A DNA stretch of 46,848 bases from CAZGMN01 sp964645765 (GCA_964645765.1 CAZYBE010000025.1:1-46848), one strand, 5' to 3'; shown: positions 34,811 to 43,277, counted from the first letter of the stretch. Program-made: numbers and translations. Notes: generated by a model from the sequence alone, not told the origin.

Positions 34811-36076
34811 ATGATGTCGACGTACCTGCGTACATTCTTTCTTATTTTCTGTCTCCAGGTCTTCGTTCATAATGCCGTTTTCGGACAATCGACTGAAACT
34901 CCACTTCTGAATTATAACTACAGTGGCGCTGGCAAACCCGGAGCCTCCGGTCGTGAATTTTTGGAGGTCATGGCGCATCGTGAAGTTCAGGAGGTCTTGC
35001 TGGAAGTTGCCGCTGAACCAAGAAATCCAGCTTTTCTCGAAGAGGCATTGAAAGGCACTGGCGTGACTTCAGAAGTTTTACAAATGCTGCGATTGATACG
35101 CCGCGAGGGCGATAAGTATGTGCTGGGATTCTCGCTCTTTACAAGCGCTGACCTTGATAAAATTCGGGCGGTTGCCGAGGTGGAAGGAAAAAGCCTTGCT
35201 GCCGCAGTTCTCGCCCGGCGCTCTGAAATCCAGGGAATATTGACACATAATGCTCAGCCGGGAGTTGACTGGAAAGCCAGGGCTTTTTTCATTATCGGCT
35301 GTGTCTCCCTCGATTGGGATGGCTTGAATCTTGTCAGGAAGAAAGGATATTTAGCCGTTCCGGAAAATGGGACTTATCTTCCCCGTGCAAGCCAGGTAGG
35401 AGGCGGAGGTTCTGTTCGCGCACTTTATTGGGGGAGCCATAGCATGCATGAGACTATCGCTGTTACATCTTTCGGAGACCATCATTCTGTGCCGAGGCAT
35501 GCCCTCCCGGACCTGCTTTGGCCTCTGAAAAGCGAGCTCCGCCAAATGGAAGCACCGGAATCGCTAAAATCCAAGTTGGTTGATGCCGCTGATGCCCTCA
35601 TCCGGCGGCGTGCCGGAATGATGATGCTTGCGCTTAGGAAAAGCGAAAAGACCAGCAAACAGCTCGCAGAGGCTTCAGGTATTACTGAAGTAGAAGCAAA
35701 CAAACTCCTTGATCTCTTACTCGAGCTGAATTACGTCAGTGCAGTTGATGGCCGCTATCGGGCCATCATTCCAGTTCTGGATGAGGACGACGCACTCATG
35801 GTAAAAGAGTTGCGGCGCCTGGGCCGAGAGGTCATGCTAAAGTGGTTTGATGTACGCTACAAAGCTCTGTGCCAGCAGCTCAGCGATCTCACTCCTGTGC
35901 GATATGGTGTGCCTCTCTCCGAAGGCTTTTACTGGGTGTGGCACTATCTTTTTGGCATAGCCAATCGAGAGCTTGTAGCAGCAGGCTTGTTCGCTGACCC
36001 CTACGACGCCAGCCGCATTTTCAAGGGCTTCATTCCCGCAGTATATCTTCTTCACATAGCGCAGGGCCCATATTGA
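34811..36076 (+). CDS. secreted protein of unknown function with a winged-helix-like segment
   Basis: The 421-residue protein has a signal peptide (MMSTYLRTFFLIFCLQVFVH, cleavage near FGQS). Residues about 256-320 look like a winged-helix DNA-binding fold: a helix of Arg/Lys, then SKQLAEASGITEVEANKLLD and ELNYVSAVDGRYRA, a MarR/ArsR-like HTH plus wing. A putative DNA-binding fold on an exported protein is odd. Elsewhere no domain is recognised. Strong GGAGGAGGG precedes the ATG. An in-frame TTG at 34796 overlaps that ribosome-binding site and is less likely. It may be cotranscribed with the hydrolase (38 nt gap). Confidence 0.65.
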   Translation: MMSTYLRTFFLIFCLQVFVHNAVFGQSTETPLLNYNYSGAGKPGASGREFLEVMAHREVQEVLLEVAAEPRNPAFLEEALKGTGVTSEVLQMLRLIRREGDKYVLGFSLFTSADLDKIRAVAEVEGKSLAAAVLARRSEIQGILTHNAQPGVDWKARAFFIIGCVSLDWDGLNLVRKKGYLAVPENGTYLPRASQVGGGGSVRALYWGSHSMHETIAVTSFGDHHSVPRHALPDLLWPLKSELRQMEAPESLKSKLVDAADALIRRRAGMMMLALRKSEKTSKQLAEASGITEVEANKLLDLLLELNYVSAVDGRYRAIIPVLDEDDALMVKELRRLGREVMLKWFDVRYKALCQQLSDLTPVRYGVPLSEGFYWVWHYLFGIANRELVAAGLFADPYDASRIFKGFIPAVYLLHIAQGPY

Positions 36077-36128
36077 ATTCGCAGCGAAAGTTAAAATGGA
36101 ACACAATAGTAATGCCGTCGTTTGTTCT

Positions 36129-36230
36129 CTTCATTGACATCCATCATCTTCATTTGATAGATTTTCTGCATGGTCATAAATACAGCTCCGAGATTCAAGG
36201 GCACGCTATCTCGTGTGGCCACAAAAAGCA
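36129..36230. repeat. dispersed repeat R2, copy b
   Basis: The partner of R2 copy a, in the leader of the polytopic membrane-protein gene. The same frame as in copy a is conserved in outline (IDIHHL, IDFL, EIQG, AISC, HKKQ) but ends at a TAA and has no start, so it looks like a decayed coding fragment or a duplicated leader. Confidence 0.6.
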
Positions 36231-36287
36231 AACCTATCCCTAATATGCTCAGCTTCGAAGAGAAAATCCGCTTTCAAGGAGGCGCGC

Positions 36288-36959
36288 ATGAATAATTCAA
36301 TCCCCAAATCCTACCTGGGCCTGGTGATCGTATTCGGGTCTGTGTGGGGTCTTTCTGAAGCCGCCCTGGGTATGGGGCTGCGGAACTGTGCAGCCTTCGT
36401 TTCCGGCTCCATAATGACTGGAGTCGCTCTCTTTTTCATGGCGGCAGGCTGGGTTGTTTCCAGAAGAATTTCAGTAGTGCTGCTCATGGCGCTTATAGCC
36501 TCGTTCTTCAAGATGTTCGACGCCCTTCTCCTGTCACTTCCGATTAAACACGGCGCCATAGGCAATCCGATTTTTGCCTTTTTCATGGAAGCCATCGCTT
36601 TTGTTCTTCTTGTCTCCATAGTCAAGGATAAAATGACTCAAAAGCCTATCGGGCAGGCCCTGCTCGGCGGCATGGCGGCCGCACTAGGCGTGAACCTTTT
36701 TCCCCTCGTCAAATATACCACAGGAGTCCCGGCTTGCGTTGTTCCCGGGACTGGATATCCTCTCTCGCTCTATTATATCCACTTTGCTGTGCTGGCTTCC
36801 TTTGTTACCGTTCCCCTGGGCTTTCTGGCAGGAGCGAAAATGGAATCCTTTGTGGCTCGCCTGATCAAGAGCCGGTCACAAAAAAAGCTTGAATACATCC
36901 TCTCTCCTGCTGCGTTCATCCTTTGTCTGGTCATCGTCGCGCTGCTGCGGTTGACCTGA
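36288..36959 (+). CDS. polytopic inner-membrane protein of unknown function
   Basis: The 223-residue protein has six or seven hydrophobic segments (beginning YLGLVIVFGSVWGLSEAALG; later VALFFMAAGWVV, VLLMALIASFFK, IAFVLLVSIV, LLGGMAAALGV, FAVLASFVTVPLGFLAG and FILCLVIVALL). No family could be named. AAGGAGG lies 5 nt before the ATG. It precedes the molybdenum-hydroxylase small-subunit gene by about 30 nt on the same strand, so it may be an accessory membrane component of that enzyme, but nothing in the sequence shows electron transfer (no heme or Cys motifs). Confidence 0.65.
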   Translation: MNNSIPKSYLGLVIVFGSVWGLSEAALGMGLRNCAAFVSGSIMTGVALFFMAAGWVVSRRISVVLLMALIASFFKMFDALLLSLPIKHGAIGNPIFAFFMEAIAFVLLVSIVKDKMTQKPIGQALLGGMAAALGVNLFPLVKYTTGVPACVVPGTGYPLSLYYIHFAVLASFVTVPLGFLAGAKMESFVARLIKSRSQKKLEYILSPAAFILCLVIVALLRLT

Positions 36960-36991
36960 ATCCGCAGCGGGTTATGAGGAAGGAGGACGGA

Positions 36992-37474
36992 ATGAAAAAG
37001 ACAATCCGTTTTAAGCTCAACGGAAAAACGAAAAGCCTTGAGATCGACCGCGACCGCATGCTTCTATGGGTGCTGCGCACGGATTTCAAGCTCACAGGAA
37101 CCAAGTTTGGCTGCGGCGAAGGATTTTGCGGTGCGTGCACGGTCCTTGTCGACAACGAACCTGTACGCTCCTGCCAGTTACCTGTCGCAGACATCGATAA
37201 AAAGGAGGTCATCACCATCGAAGGCCTGGCCGCTAACGGCAAGCTGCACCCTCTCCAAGCGGCTTTCGTCGAGCACGATGCCCTCCAATGCGGATTCTGC
37301 ACACCGGGGATGATCCTCACAGCCTACGGCCTGCTTCTGAAAAATCCCAACCCCAGCCGCAAGGACATCATCGAAGGCATGGAAGAAAACCTCTGCCGCT
37401 GCGGAGCTCACACTCGCATAATTCAGGCTATCCAAAGGGCTGCGCAAAATATGAGAGGAGGTTTGAAGCGATGA
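36992..37474 (+). CDS. molybdenum hydroxylase small subunit, 2x[2Fe-2S] (IorA/CoxS-like)
   Basis: Carries electrons between the molybdenum site and an acceptor. The 160-residue protein has the plant-type ferredoxin cluster (C41, C46, C49, C61) and the second all-helical cluster (C100, C103, C135, C137, in QCGFCTPGM and LCRCGAH). AAGGAGG lies 5 nt before the ATG. Its TGA overlaps the large-subunit ATG (ATGA). No FAD subunit is present, which fits the two-subunit isoquinoline-1-oxidoreductase/aldehyde-oxidase type rather than three-subunit CO or xanthine dehydrogenase. Confidence 0.92.
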   Translation: MKKTIRFKLNGKTKSLEIDRDRMLLWVLRTDFKLTGTKFGCGEGFCGACTVLVDNEPVRSCQLPVADIDKKEVITIEGLAANGKLHPLQAAFVEHDALQCGFCTPGMILTAYGLLLKNPNPSRKDIIEGMEENLCRCGAHTRIIQAIQRAAQNMRGGLKR

Positions 37475-39624
37475 AAAAAGACGATTATCAGGCAATGGAT
37501 TTTTATGATATAGCTCCTGGCCTGCCGCTCACTCGTCGCGAGTTCATAAAACTGATGGGAGGCGGCATCGTCATCCTCTTCGCTGTCGGAGAGCCTTCCT
37601 TACTTGAGGCGCAGCGTCAGCGCGGCCAGGCCCTGCCCGAGGATTTCAATGCCTTTCTCCGCATCGGTGAGGACGGCCGGGTTTCATGCTTCACAGGGAA
37701 AATTGAGATGGGCCAGGGAGTCATCACCTCCCTTGCCATGATGCTGGCCGATGAGCTCGAGGTTCCTCTGGATTCGGTGGATATGGTGATGGGCGATACC
37801 GACCTTTGTCCCTGGGATGCAGGAACCTGGGGCTCCATGTCCACCCGGTTTTTCGGCCCTCCCTTGAGGGCGGCTGCAGCAGAGGCCCGGGCGGTTCTGG
37901 TCGAACTGGCAGCCGAAGAGCTTCAGACTCCGCCTTCCGAGCTTATAGTTGAGGCCGGAGTCATATACAACAAATCCCAGAGACAGAAGAAAGTCAGCTA
38001 TGCCCAGCTTGCCAAAGGAAAGAAAATCTTAAGGCGTCTGGGGAAGGATAAGGAAAAGGCTCTGGAAAAACCGTCGGACTTCACCATAGTCGGAACTCCA
38101 GTCCTGCGCCGAGACGCTGTGGATAAGGTCACAGGAAAGGCCAAATACACGGGAGACCTCCGGGAGGAAGGCATGCTTTATGCCCGAATTCTAAGGCCCC
38201 CTGCCCACGGCGCCAAGTTGATCAATGCGGATATATCCGGGGCAAAGACAATCGAGGCCGCCATTGTTATTCAAGATGGGGAGATGATTGCGGTGCTCCA
38301 CCAAGACCCGGAGCTGGCTGACCAAGCGCTCAAAAAGATCAAAGCTCAATGGGAAAAGCCGGAAGCCGCTGTCGATGATAAAACCATCTTCGACCACCTG
38401 CTCAAAGTCGCGCCCCCAGGGGATGTTGTTTCCGAAGGAGGAAACCTGGCTGAGGGAGAAAAAGCGTCCAAAACAATCATAGAAAAAACCTACCTGGACG
38501 GGTACCATGCCCATGCCACCATCGAAACGCATACAGCCCTGGCCAAGGTCGAAGGGGGCAAGGCTACGATTTGGGCATCTACCCAAAGCCCGTTCGGGAT
38601 AAAAGAACAGGTGGCTTCAGCATTGGGATTTCCCTCTAAGGATGTCCGCGTTATCACTCCTTTTGTCGGAGGAGGTTTCGGAGGTAAGGGAACCAATCGC
38701 CAGGCGGCGGAAGCGGCCAGGCTGGCGAAAATGGTTGGCAGGCCCGTTCAGGTTGCCTTGAGCCGGGCCGAGGAATTTTTCTACGATACCTTCAGGCCGG
38801 CTGCCGTGGTTAAGATAAAAGCCGGAATAACGGACGCAGGAGCGATCTCCCTGTGGGATTACGGGGTGTACTTTGCAGGAGAACGGGGCTCTCAACACTT
38901 TTACGACATCCCGAACCACCGCACCATGGCTTATGGCTCAGGATGGCAGGGCCAGCCTGGGTCCCATCCGTTCGCAACCGGCCCCTGGCGTGCTCCGGCC
39001 AACAACACCAACACTTTTGCCCGAGAATCTCAGATAAACATCCTGGCTGCTGAAGCAGGAATAGACCCGCTCGAATTCCGCCTGAAGAACCTGAAGGACG
39101 CGAGAATGATCCGGGTTTTAAAGGCGGCCGCCGAGAAATTCGGCTGGACGCCGGCCAAAGCCCCGAGCGGACGCGGGTATGGGATAGCCTGTGGAATTGA
39201 TTCCGGCACCTACGTGGCCCATATGTGCGAGGTGGAGGTCGACCGGAAAACCGGGCATGTCCAGGTCAAGAGGGTGGTCTGCGCTCAGGATATGGGATTA
39301 TCCATCAATCCTGAGGGCGCCAAGATCCAGATAGAAGGCTGTGTCACCATGGGACTGGGCTATGCCCTAGCCGAGGATATTCATTTCAAAGGCGGCGAGA
39401 TCCTCGACCTGAATTTCGATACCTACGAGATTCCGAGATTTTCCTGGCTGCCCCAGGTCGAGACTGTCCTGATCGATGACAGAAACGCGGCTCCACAAGG
39501 AGGTGGCGAACCTGCCATCATCTGCATGGGTGGAGTCATCGCCAACGCCATCTTTGATGCCGTCGGCGGCCGCGTCTTCCAACTCCCGATGACGCCCGAA
39601 CGAGTCAAGCAGGCCATGGGCTGA
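37471..39624 (+). CDS. molybdenum hydroxylase large subunit, Tat-exported (IorB-like)
   Basis: A 717-residue xanthine-oxidase-family molybdopterin subunit with a twin-arginine signal (LTRREFIKLMGG, R22-R23). Recognisable Moco-contacting segments include KIEMGQGV, GTWGSMSTR, THTALAKVEGG, PFVGGGFGGKG and the closing QGGGEPAI. The substrate is unknown (aldehydes or N-heterocycles are common). The Tat signal places the enzyme in the periplasm, with the small subunit hitchhiking. The start is the ATG at 37471 with GAGGAGG upstream. No c-type cytochrome or Moco-assembly chaperone follows it. Confidence 0.9.
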   Translation: MKKDDYQAMDFYDIAPGLPLTRREFIKLMGGGIVILFAVGEPSLLEAQRQRGQALPEDFNAFLRIGEDGRVSCFTGKIEMGQGVITSLAMMLADELEVPLDSVDMVMGDTDLCPWDAGTWGSMSTRFFGPPLRAAAAEARAVLVELAAEELQTPPSELIVEAGVIYNKSQRQKKVSYAQLAKGKKILRRLGKDKEKALEKPSDFTIVGTPVLRRDAVDKVTGKAKYTGDLREEGMLYARILRPPAHGAKLINADISGAKTIEAAIVIQDGEMIAVLHQDPELADQALKKIKAQWEKPEAAVDDKTIFDHLLKVAPPGDVVSEGGNLAEGEKASKTIIEKTYLDGYHAHATIETHTALAKVEGGKATIWASTQSPFGIKEQVASALGFPSKDVRVITPFVGGGFGGKGTNRQAAEAARLAKMVGRPVQVALSRAEEFFYDTFRPAAVVKIKAGITDAGAISLWDYGVYFAGERGSQHFYDIPNHRTMAYGSGWQGQPGSHPFATGPWRAPANNTNTFARESQINILAAEAGIDPLEFRLKNLKDARMIRVLKAAAEKFGWTPAKAPSGRGYGIACGIDSGTYVAHMCEVEVDRKTGHVQVKRVVCAQDMGLSINPEGAKIQIEGCVTMGLGYALAEDIHFKGGEILDLNFDTYEIPRFSWLPQVETVLIDDRNAAPQGGGEPAIICMGGVIANAIFDAVGGRVFQLPMTPERVKQAMG

Positions 39625-39691
39625 AGGAAGCGACCGGACCTCAATCCTGAGCCATCTTCCTTATTCCACAATTTTCGTTCCTCTTCTTCGT

Positions 39692-41107
39692 CTATTTTTT
39701 GTCTTTCTCGGCAGCGGCCTTGATTTCCTCGATATTCTTCTTAATGAATTCTTTGACCTGAGCCGCCTGCGCCGGTGCGATCTCCAGGGCTTTTTCTGCC
39801 GCCTTGAGCGCTTCGTCGTAGTTCTTCAGTTTCAAATAGACCTGGCTCAGGGTATTCCATGTCAAATAATTATCCGGTGTGAGTTCGACTGCTTTCCGGC
39901 CTGCTTCCAAGGCGCTTTCAAGATTTTTCCCTTGCCCTGACCAGAATTGGGCATACCGGCCGAGCACGGAAGCGTTGCCGATATTCGCCTTCAAGTACTC
40001 GGAGCCGTAAATGGCGAGCGCTTTATCGATTTGGTCAGCCTCGACAAAGACCTCGGCGGCGCCTGAGACAATAAACGGATTTCTGGCCTCAGTTTTTAGC
40101 AATTGTTCGACAGTTTCGACGGCCTTGACCTTATCGCCATTGAGAAGATAGAGCCGGGCCAGAGAAAGGTTCATGGTCATGTTGAGCCGGGGGTCGCTTG
40201 ACCCGAGCTGAATCGCCTTTTGGGCCAGCTCGATTCCCTTATCGGAAGGCTCTTTGTCATTAATAATCCGCAACACCCAGGCCATGAGCGCTTGGCTGTC
40301 TTTGGGATAGAGGGCCGTGTATTCCTCATAGAACTTGGCTGCGTCCTCCTTCGAAGCCGTCCGCGTGTAATAAGAAGAGCTCAGGCGGCTGTAGGCTTCC
40401 TTGACGATACGGCTGTCCGGATATTTCTTAATGAAGGCCTGAAGAGGCGCCGGGTCCGGAGGACGGTTCGTCAGGGTTATGGCGCCCAGGTTGAATTCAG
40501 CGTTTTGGGTGTAGGAAACCTTCTCGTTTTCAAAGTCGGTCATGCCCATCTTGCCCTCGGGGTCAAGGCTGATGACCTGTCTGTAGAGCTCCGCGGCCTT
40601 GTCGTTCTGGTAGCGCCGCCCGTGTTTGGCCGCCAGCTTGAAGACAGCCTCGATGTTCTTCGGGTCTTTGGCGTAAAGCGCCGAAAGGCTCTTGAATGTC
40701 TCGATGCCTTGGAGCGCTCTATCGACCTGCTCCTGGTATTTCTCCGGGGGCGGGCGGTATCCGACAAACCAATCGACTTCGGAGCCGTCGGGGTCGAGTA
40801 TCATGACGGTCGGCGTCGCCCGGATGCCGAATTTGTCGAAGATGAGTTTGCCGTCTGGCTCTTGAATCGCGGCTTGATAGAGGATGAAATTCTTGTCCAG
40901 AAAACCTTGAAACTGGGGATTTTCAAAAAACTGCTGAACCAGCAGTTTGCAGCTCCCTCAGGTATAAGAAGTGAAGTCGAGAAGAATCCTTTTATTCTCG
41001 CTCTTGGCCTTGGCCAGCACTTCGTCCAAAGAGCCCTTGAACCAGCTCTGGGCCGAGGCCGCTGAGGCAAGCAGAAAAATAATAGTGATGGATGCAGCTT
41101 TTTTCAT
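39692..41107 (-). CDS. predicted selenoprotein: exported thioredoxin-like protein with TPR repeats (UGA = Sec50)
   Basis: Read as one frame with the TGA at 40960-40958 decoded as selenocysteine, the gene gives 471 aa. The pieces are a signal peptide (MKKAASITIIFLLASAASA, cleavage before QS), a thioredoxin fold with active site SYTUGSCK (Sec50-Gly-Ser-Cys53) and the cis-Pro loop IRATPTV (about 90-97), then TPR helices from about 120 to the end. The frame is open on both sides, with GGAGGTG before the ATG at 41107. A perfect hairpin with a G-first loop follows the UGA by 18 nt, as for a bacterial SECIS. If UGA were a stop, the product would be a 49-aa leader and the rest would lack a proper start. 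The TPR part may bind partner proteins. A nonsense mutation is the alternative, less likely because Sec falls exactly on the CxxC position. Confidence 0.82.
40928..40948 (-). promoter_or_regulatory. candidate bacterial SECIS hairpin
   Basis: On the minus-strand mRNA, AAACUGCUG and CAGCAGUUU form a perfect 9-bp stem with a GUU loop, beginning 9 nt after the UGA. The loop opens 18 nt after the UGA and its first base is G, matching known requirements of bacterial SECIS elements. The loop of 3 nt is at the small end. It also encodes KLLVQQF. Confidence 0.65.
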
Positions 41108-41123
41108 GCGCACCTCCGCGAAG

Positions 41124-41153
41124 AATATACTATTTATTAATTGGCAGAGTCAA
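41124..41153 (-). promoter_or_regulatory. promoter of the selenoprotein gene
   Basis: TTGACT (41153-41148) and TATATT (41129-41124) lie on the minus strand with an 18-nt spacer, just upstream of the ribosome-binding site for the ATG at 41107. Confidence 0.55.
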
Positions 41154-41206
41154 TAAAAAACCCGTCTGCGCTCAAGCCGCCCTTCCTGAAAAATCGGACA
41201 GGATGG

Positions 41207-41212
41207 TATAAT
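41207..41212 (+). promoter_or_regulatory. -10 box placed for a leaderless transcript
   Basis: A consensus TATAAT ends 8 nt before the ATG at 41221, putting the transcription start on or within 2 nt of the start codon. There is no Shine-Dalgarno sequence. No good -35 is seen. Confidence 0.5.
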
Positions 41213-41220
41213 AGAAGCTC

Positions 41221-41628
41221 ATGCGCTTCAGAAATGCCAAGAAAGCAGATTATCCTCAAATTCTCAATCTGGCCAAAAAGCTCGAGTTAGATTATTCCGG
41301 GATGGAAGCTGACGATTTTTTGGCTGCAGAAGACAACAGAAAAATCGTTGGAATCTGCGCTCTCAAAAAACATAAAGACTGCCTCGAACTTTGCTCCCTG
41401 GGAGTGGATGAAAATTATCGTAAACGTGGTCTCGGAAAGAAACTTGTCCTCGGTGTGATAAAAAAAGCCAAAAGTGAAGTTTATCTCGCCACCATCATTC
41501 CAGAGTTCTTTGAAAAATTCGGTTTTGAAAAATCTACCCAAATCCCCTTATCAATGGTCAAAAAATCAGACTGGTGTCAGGGATGCAAGAAAGAGCTTTG
41601 TACGATCATGGTAAAAAAACCGAAATGA
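41221..41628 (+). CDS. GNAT-family N-acetyltransferase with Cys-rich tail
   Basis: The 135-residue protein has the GNAT core: the acetyl-CoA loop YRKRGLGKKLV and the preceding strand LELCSLGVDE. It resembles the ArgA-like short N-acetyltransferases (EFFEKFGFEK). The C-terminal tail WCQGCKKELCTIMVKK carries three cysteines in a CxxCxxxxC pattern, possibly a metal site. It appears leaderless. Its TGA overlaps the next gene's ATG (ATGA), so the two are translationally coupled. The acceptor substrate is unknown. Confidence 0.85.
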   Translation: MRFRNAKKADYPQILNLAKKLELDYSGMEADDFLAAEDNRKIVGICALKKHKDCLELCSLGVDENYRKRGLGKKLVLGVIKKAKSEVYLATIIPEFFEKFGFEKSTQIPLSMVKKSDWCQGCKKELCTIMVKKPK

Positions 41629-42494
41629 ATCTCCCCCATTTCCCGGAATTCAAGCGGATTGGCCTTGAAGATCAGGAATACATCCAATCTGTTATCGACG
41701 AATATCCTTCTGAGGCCTGTGAGGTCAACTTCGGCAATATTTTCATCTGGCGGAATTTTGAACGCTCCAAGCTCACCGTCCTCAACGACAACCTCTGCAT
41801 CCTCTGTGAACCTCCATCTGAGCCGGCTTATTTTTTGCAGCCAATCGGAAACTGCAAAATCAAGGAGACAATCAAAATTTGCCTCTCCTCTGCTCACCGC
41901 CTCTCTCGCGTCCCGGAATCGTTTGTGGCAAGATACTGCACCGACTATAGGTGCGAACCCGATAGAAATAATTTTGATTATGTCTATCTTTCAAAGGATC
42001 TTATTGAGTTGAAGGGCAAGAAATACGATGGGAAGCGAAACAGGATCAAAAAATTTGAAAAAAATCACGCTTCCAAATATATCAGGTTATCCCGCAAACA
42101 TCTCGAGGACTGTCGGCATCTTTTTGAGGAATGGCTCAAATCCAAATCCCCGGGCGATACACAGCTAGACCCACAGAAAGATGCTATTCTGGAAGCGCTC
42201 GCTTATTTTGAAACTTTGCGCCTTGTGGGTGGAGCCGTCGAAGTTGACGGCAGGCTTGCAGCTTTCTCCATCGGAGAGAAATTGAATACCGATACTGCCG
42301 CCATTCATATCGAGATCGTCAACCCTGCCTATGATGGCCTGGCTCAATTCATTAACCGGGAATTTGTCAAGAATGAATTGTCTGGATACAAATATATCAA
42401 CCGTGAACAGGACATTGGCATTGCCGGTTTGCGCCGCGCCAAGATGTCCTACCATCCCCACCGTTTAATCAAAAAATATAATATCTGGGGATAG
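41625..42494 (+). CDS. DUF2156-domain protein (LPG synthase C-terminal-like)
   Basis: The 289-residue protein matches the DUF2156 fold, the double-GNAT-like C-terminal catalytic module of phosphatidylglycerol lysyltransferases, without the membrane flippase half. Landmarks are the ARYCTDYRCE region, KGKKYDGKRNRIKKFEK, and the closing YKYINREQDIGIAGLRRAK, a signature of the family. An aminoacyl-tRNA-dependent transfer is plausible but unproven. The ATG at 41625 overlaps the GNAT stop codon, making the in-frame ATG at 41574 unlikely. Confidence 0.82.
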   Translation: MNLPHFPEFKRIGLEDQEYIQSVIDEYPSEACEVNFGNIFIWRNFERSKLTVLNDNLCILCEPPSEPAYFLQPIGNCKIKETIKICLSSAHRLSRVPESFVARYCTDYRCEPDRNNFDYVYLSKDLIELKGKKYDGKRNRIKKFEKNHASKYIRLSRKHLEDCRHLFEEWLKSKSPGDTQLDPQKDAILEALAYFETLRLVGGAVEVDGRLAAFSIGEKLNTDTAAIHIEIVNPAYDGLAQFINREFVKNELSGYKYINREQDIGIAGLRRAKMSYHPHRLIKKYNIWG

Positions 42495-42600
42495 AGGTAA
42501 TTTCCTTTTCCCCCTTAATAAGACAATCCAATAACTAACCTTCTGCTTCACTATGTTCACAGAAGTTAAGCGAACATTCTTATAACCTTCCGTGGAGATA

Positions 42601-43236
42601 TCACCTGTTAAGGATTCTTTTTGAAAGGTCCACGGCAGATGCGGCATCTGGAGCATAGCCATCCGCATTTATTGCTTCAGCGTAAGACTGGGTAACAGGG
42701 GCACCCCCAATTATGAATTTAATATCTTTCTTCAGACCAGCGTCTCTCACAGCATCTATTATATCCTTCATATAAACCATGGTCGTGGTTAAAAGGGCTG
42801 ACATTCCTAAAATATCGGGGTTCTCCTTTTGGGCAAATTCCAAAAATTTTTCCTTGGAAACATCAGCCCCAAGGTCCACCACTTCAAAGCCTGCCCCCTG
42901 CAACAGCATGGCGACTATATTCTTTCCAATATCATGCAGGTCCCCCTTTACTGTTCCGATTATGACTTTTCCCTGAAACTTGATTTCTGCTTTTGCCAGA
43001 AAAGGGTTCAGAATCTCCATCCCGGATTTCATCGACTTTGCCGATATCAAGACTTCAGGGATGAAAATTTCATTATTCTTAAATTTCTCACTTATTATGC
43101 CCATACCTTTTACCAGACCTTTATTTAAAATTTCTGCGGCAGAAATGCCCTGGGACAGGGCTTTCTCTGTTAATCCTTCTACAGAGCCTGCATCTCCTTT
43201 AACCACTTCTAGTGCGATCTCATCTAGAATATCCAT
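42601..43236 (-). CDS. corrinoid (cobalamin-binding) methyltransferase partner protein, MtbC/MttC-like
   Basis: The 211-residue protein has the N-terminal helical cap domain (about 1-85) and a Rossmann-like B12-binding domain with DxHxxG at D99-H101-G104 (GDLHDIGKN), SALL, and GGAP, all intact, so lower-ligand His-on cobalamin binding is expected. Such proteins shuttle methyl groups between a substrate methyltransferase and a folate or CoM acceptor. No methyltransferase of the MtaB, MtbB or MttB type is adjacent. It follows the thymidylate-synthase-like gene by about 40 nt. AAGGAGG sits 5 nt before the ATG at 43236, preferred over the ATG at 43251. Confidence 0.88.
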   Translation of the reverse strand: MDILDEIALEVVKGDAGSVEGLTEKALSQGISAAEILNKGLVKGMGIISEKFKNNEIFIPEVLISAKSMKSGMEILNPFLAKAEIKFQGKVIIGTVKGDLHDIGKNIVAMLLQGAGFEVVDLGADVSKEKFLEFAQKENPDILGMSALLTTTMVYMKDIIDAVRDAGLKKDIKFIIGGAPVTQSYAEAINADGYAPDAASAVDLSKRILNR

Positions 43237-43277
43237 ACTGTCCTCCTTCATACGACTTTGCTCTTTGTAAGAAAATT

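Noticed and set aside
40801..41070. A frameshift or a separate short gene explaining the 5' end of the thioredoxin-TPR gene
   Set aside because: The upstream and downstream parts are in the same frame, separated by a single TGA, and that TGA replaces the catalytic Cys. No indel is needed, and the other-frame reading lacks any family resemblance.
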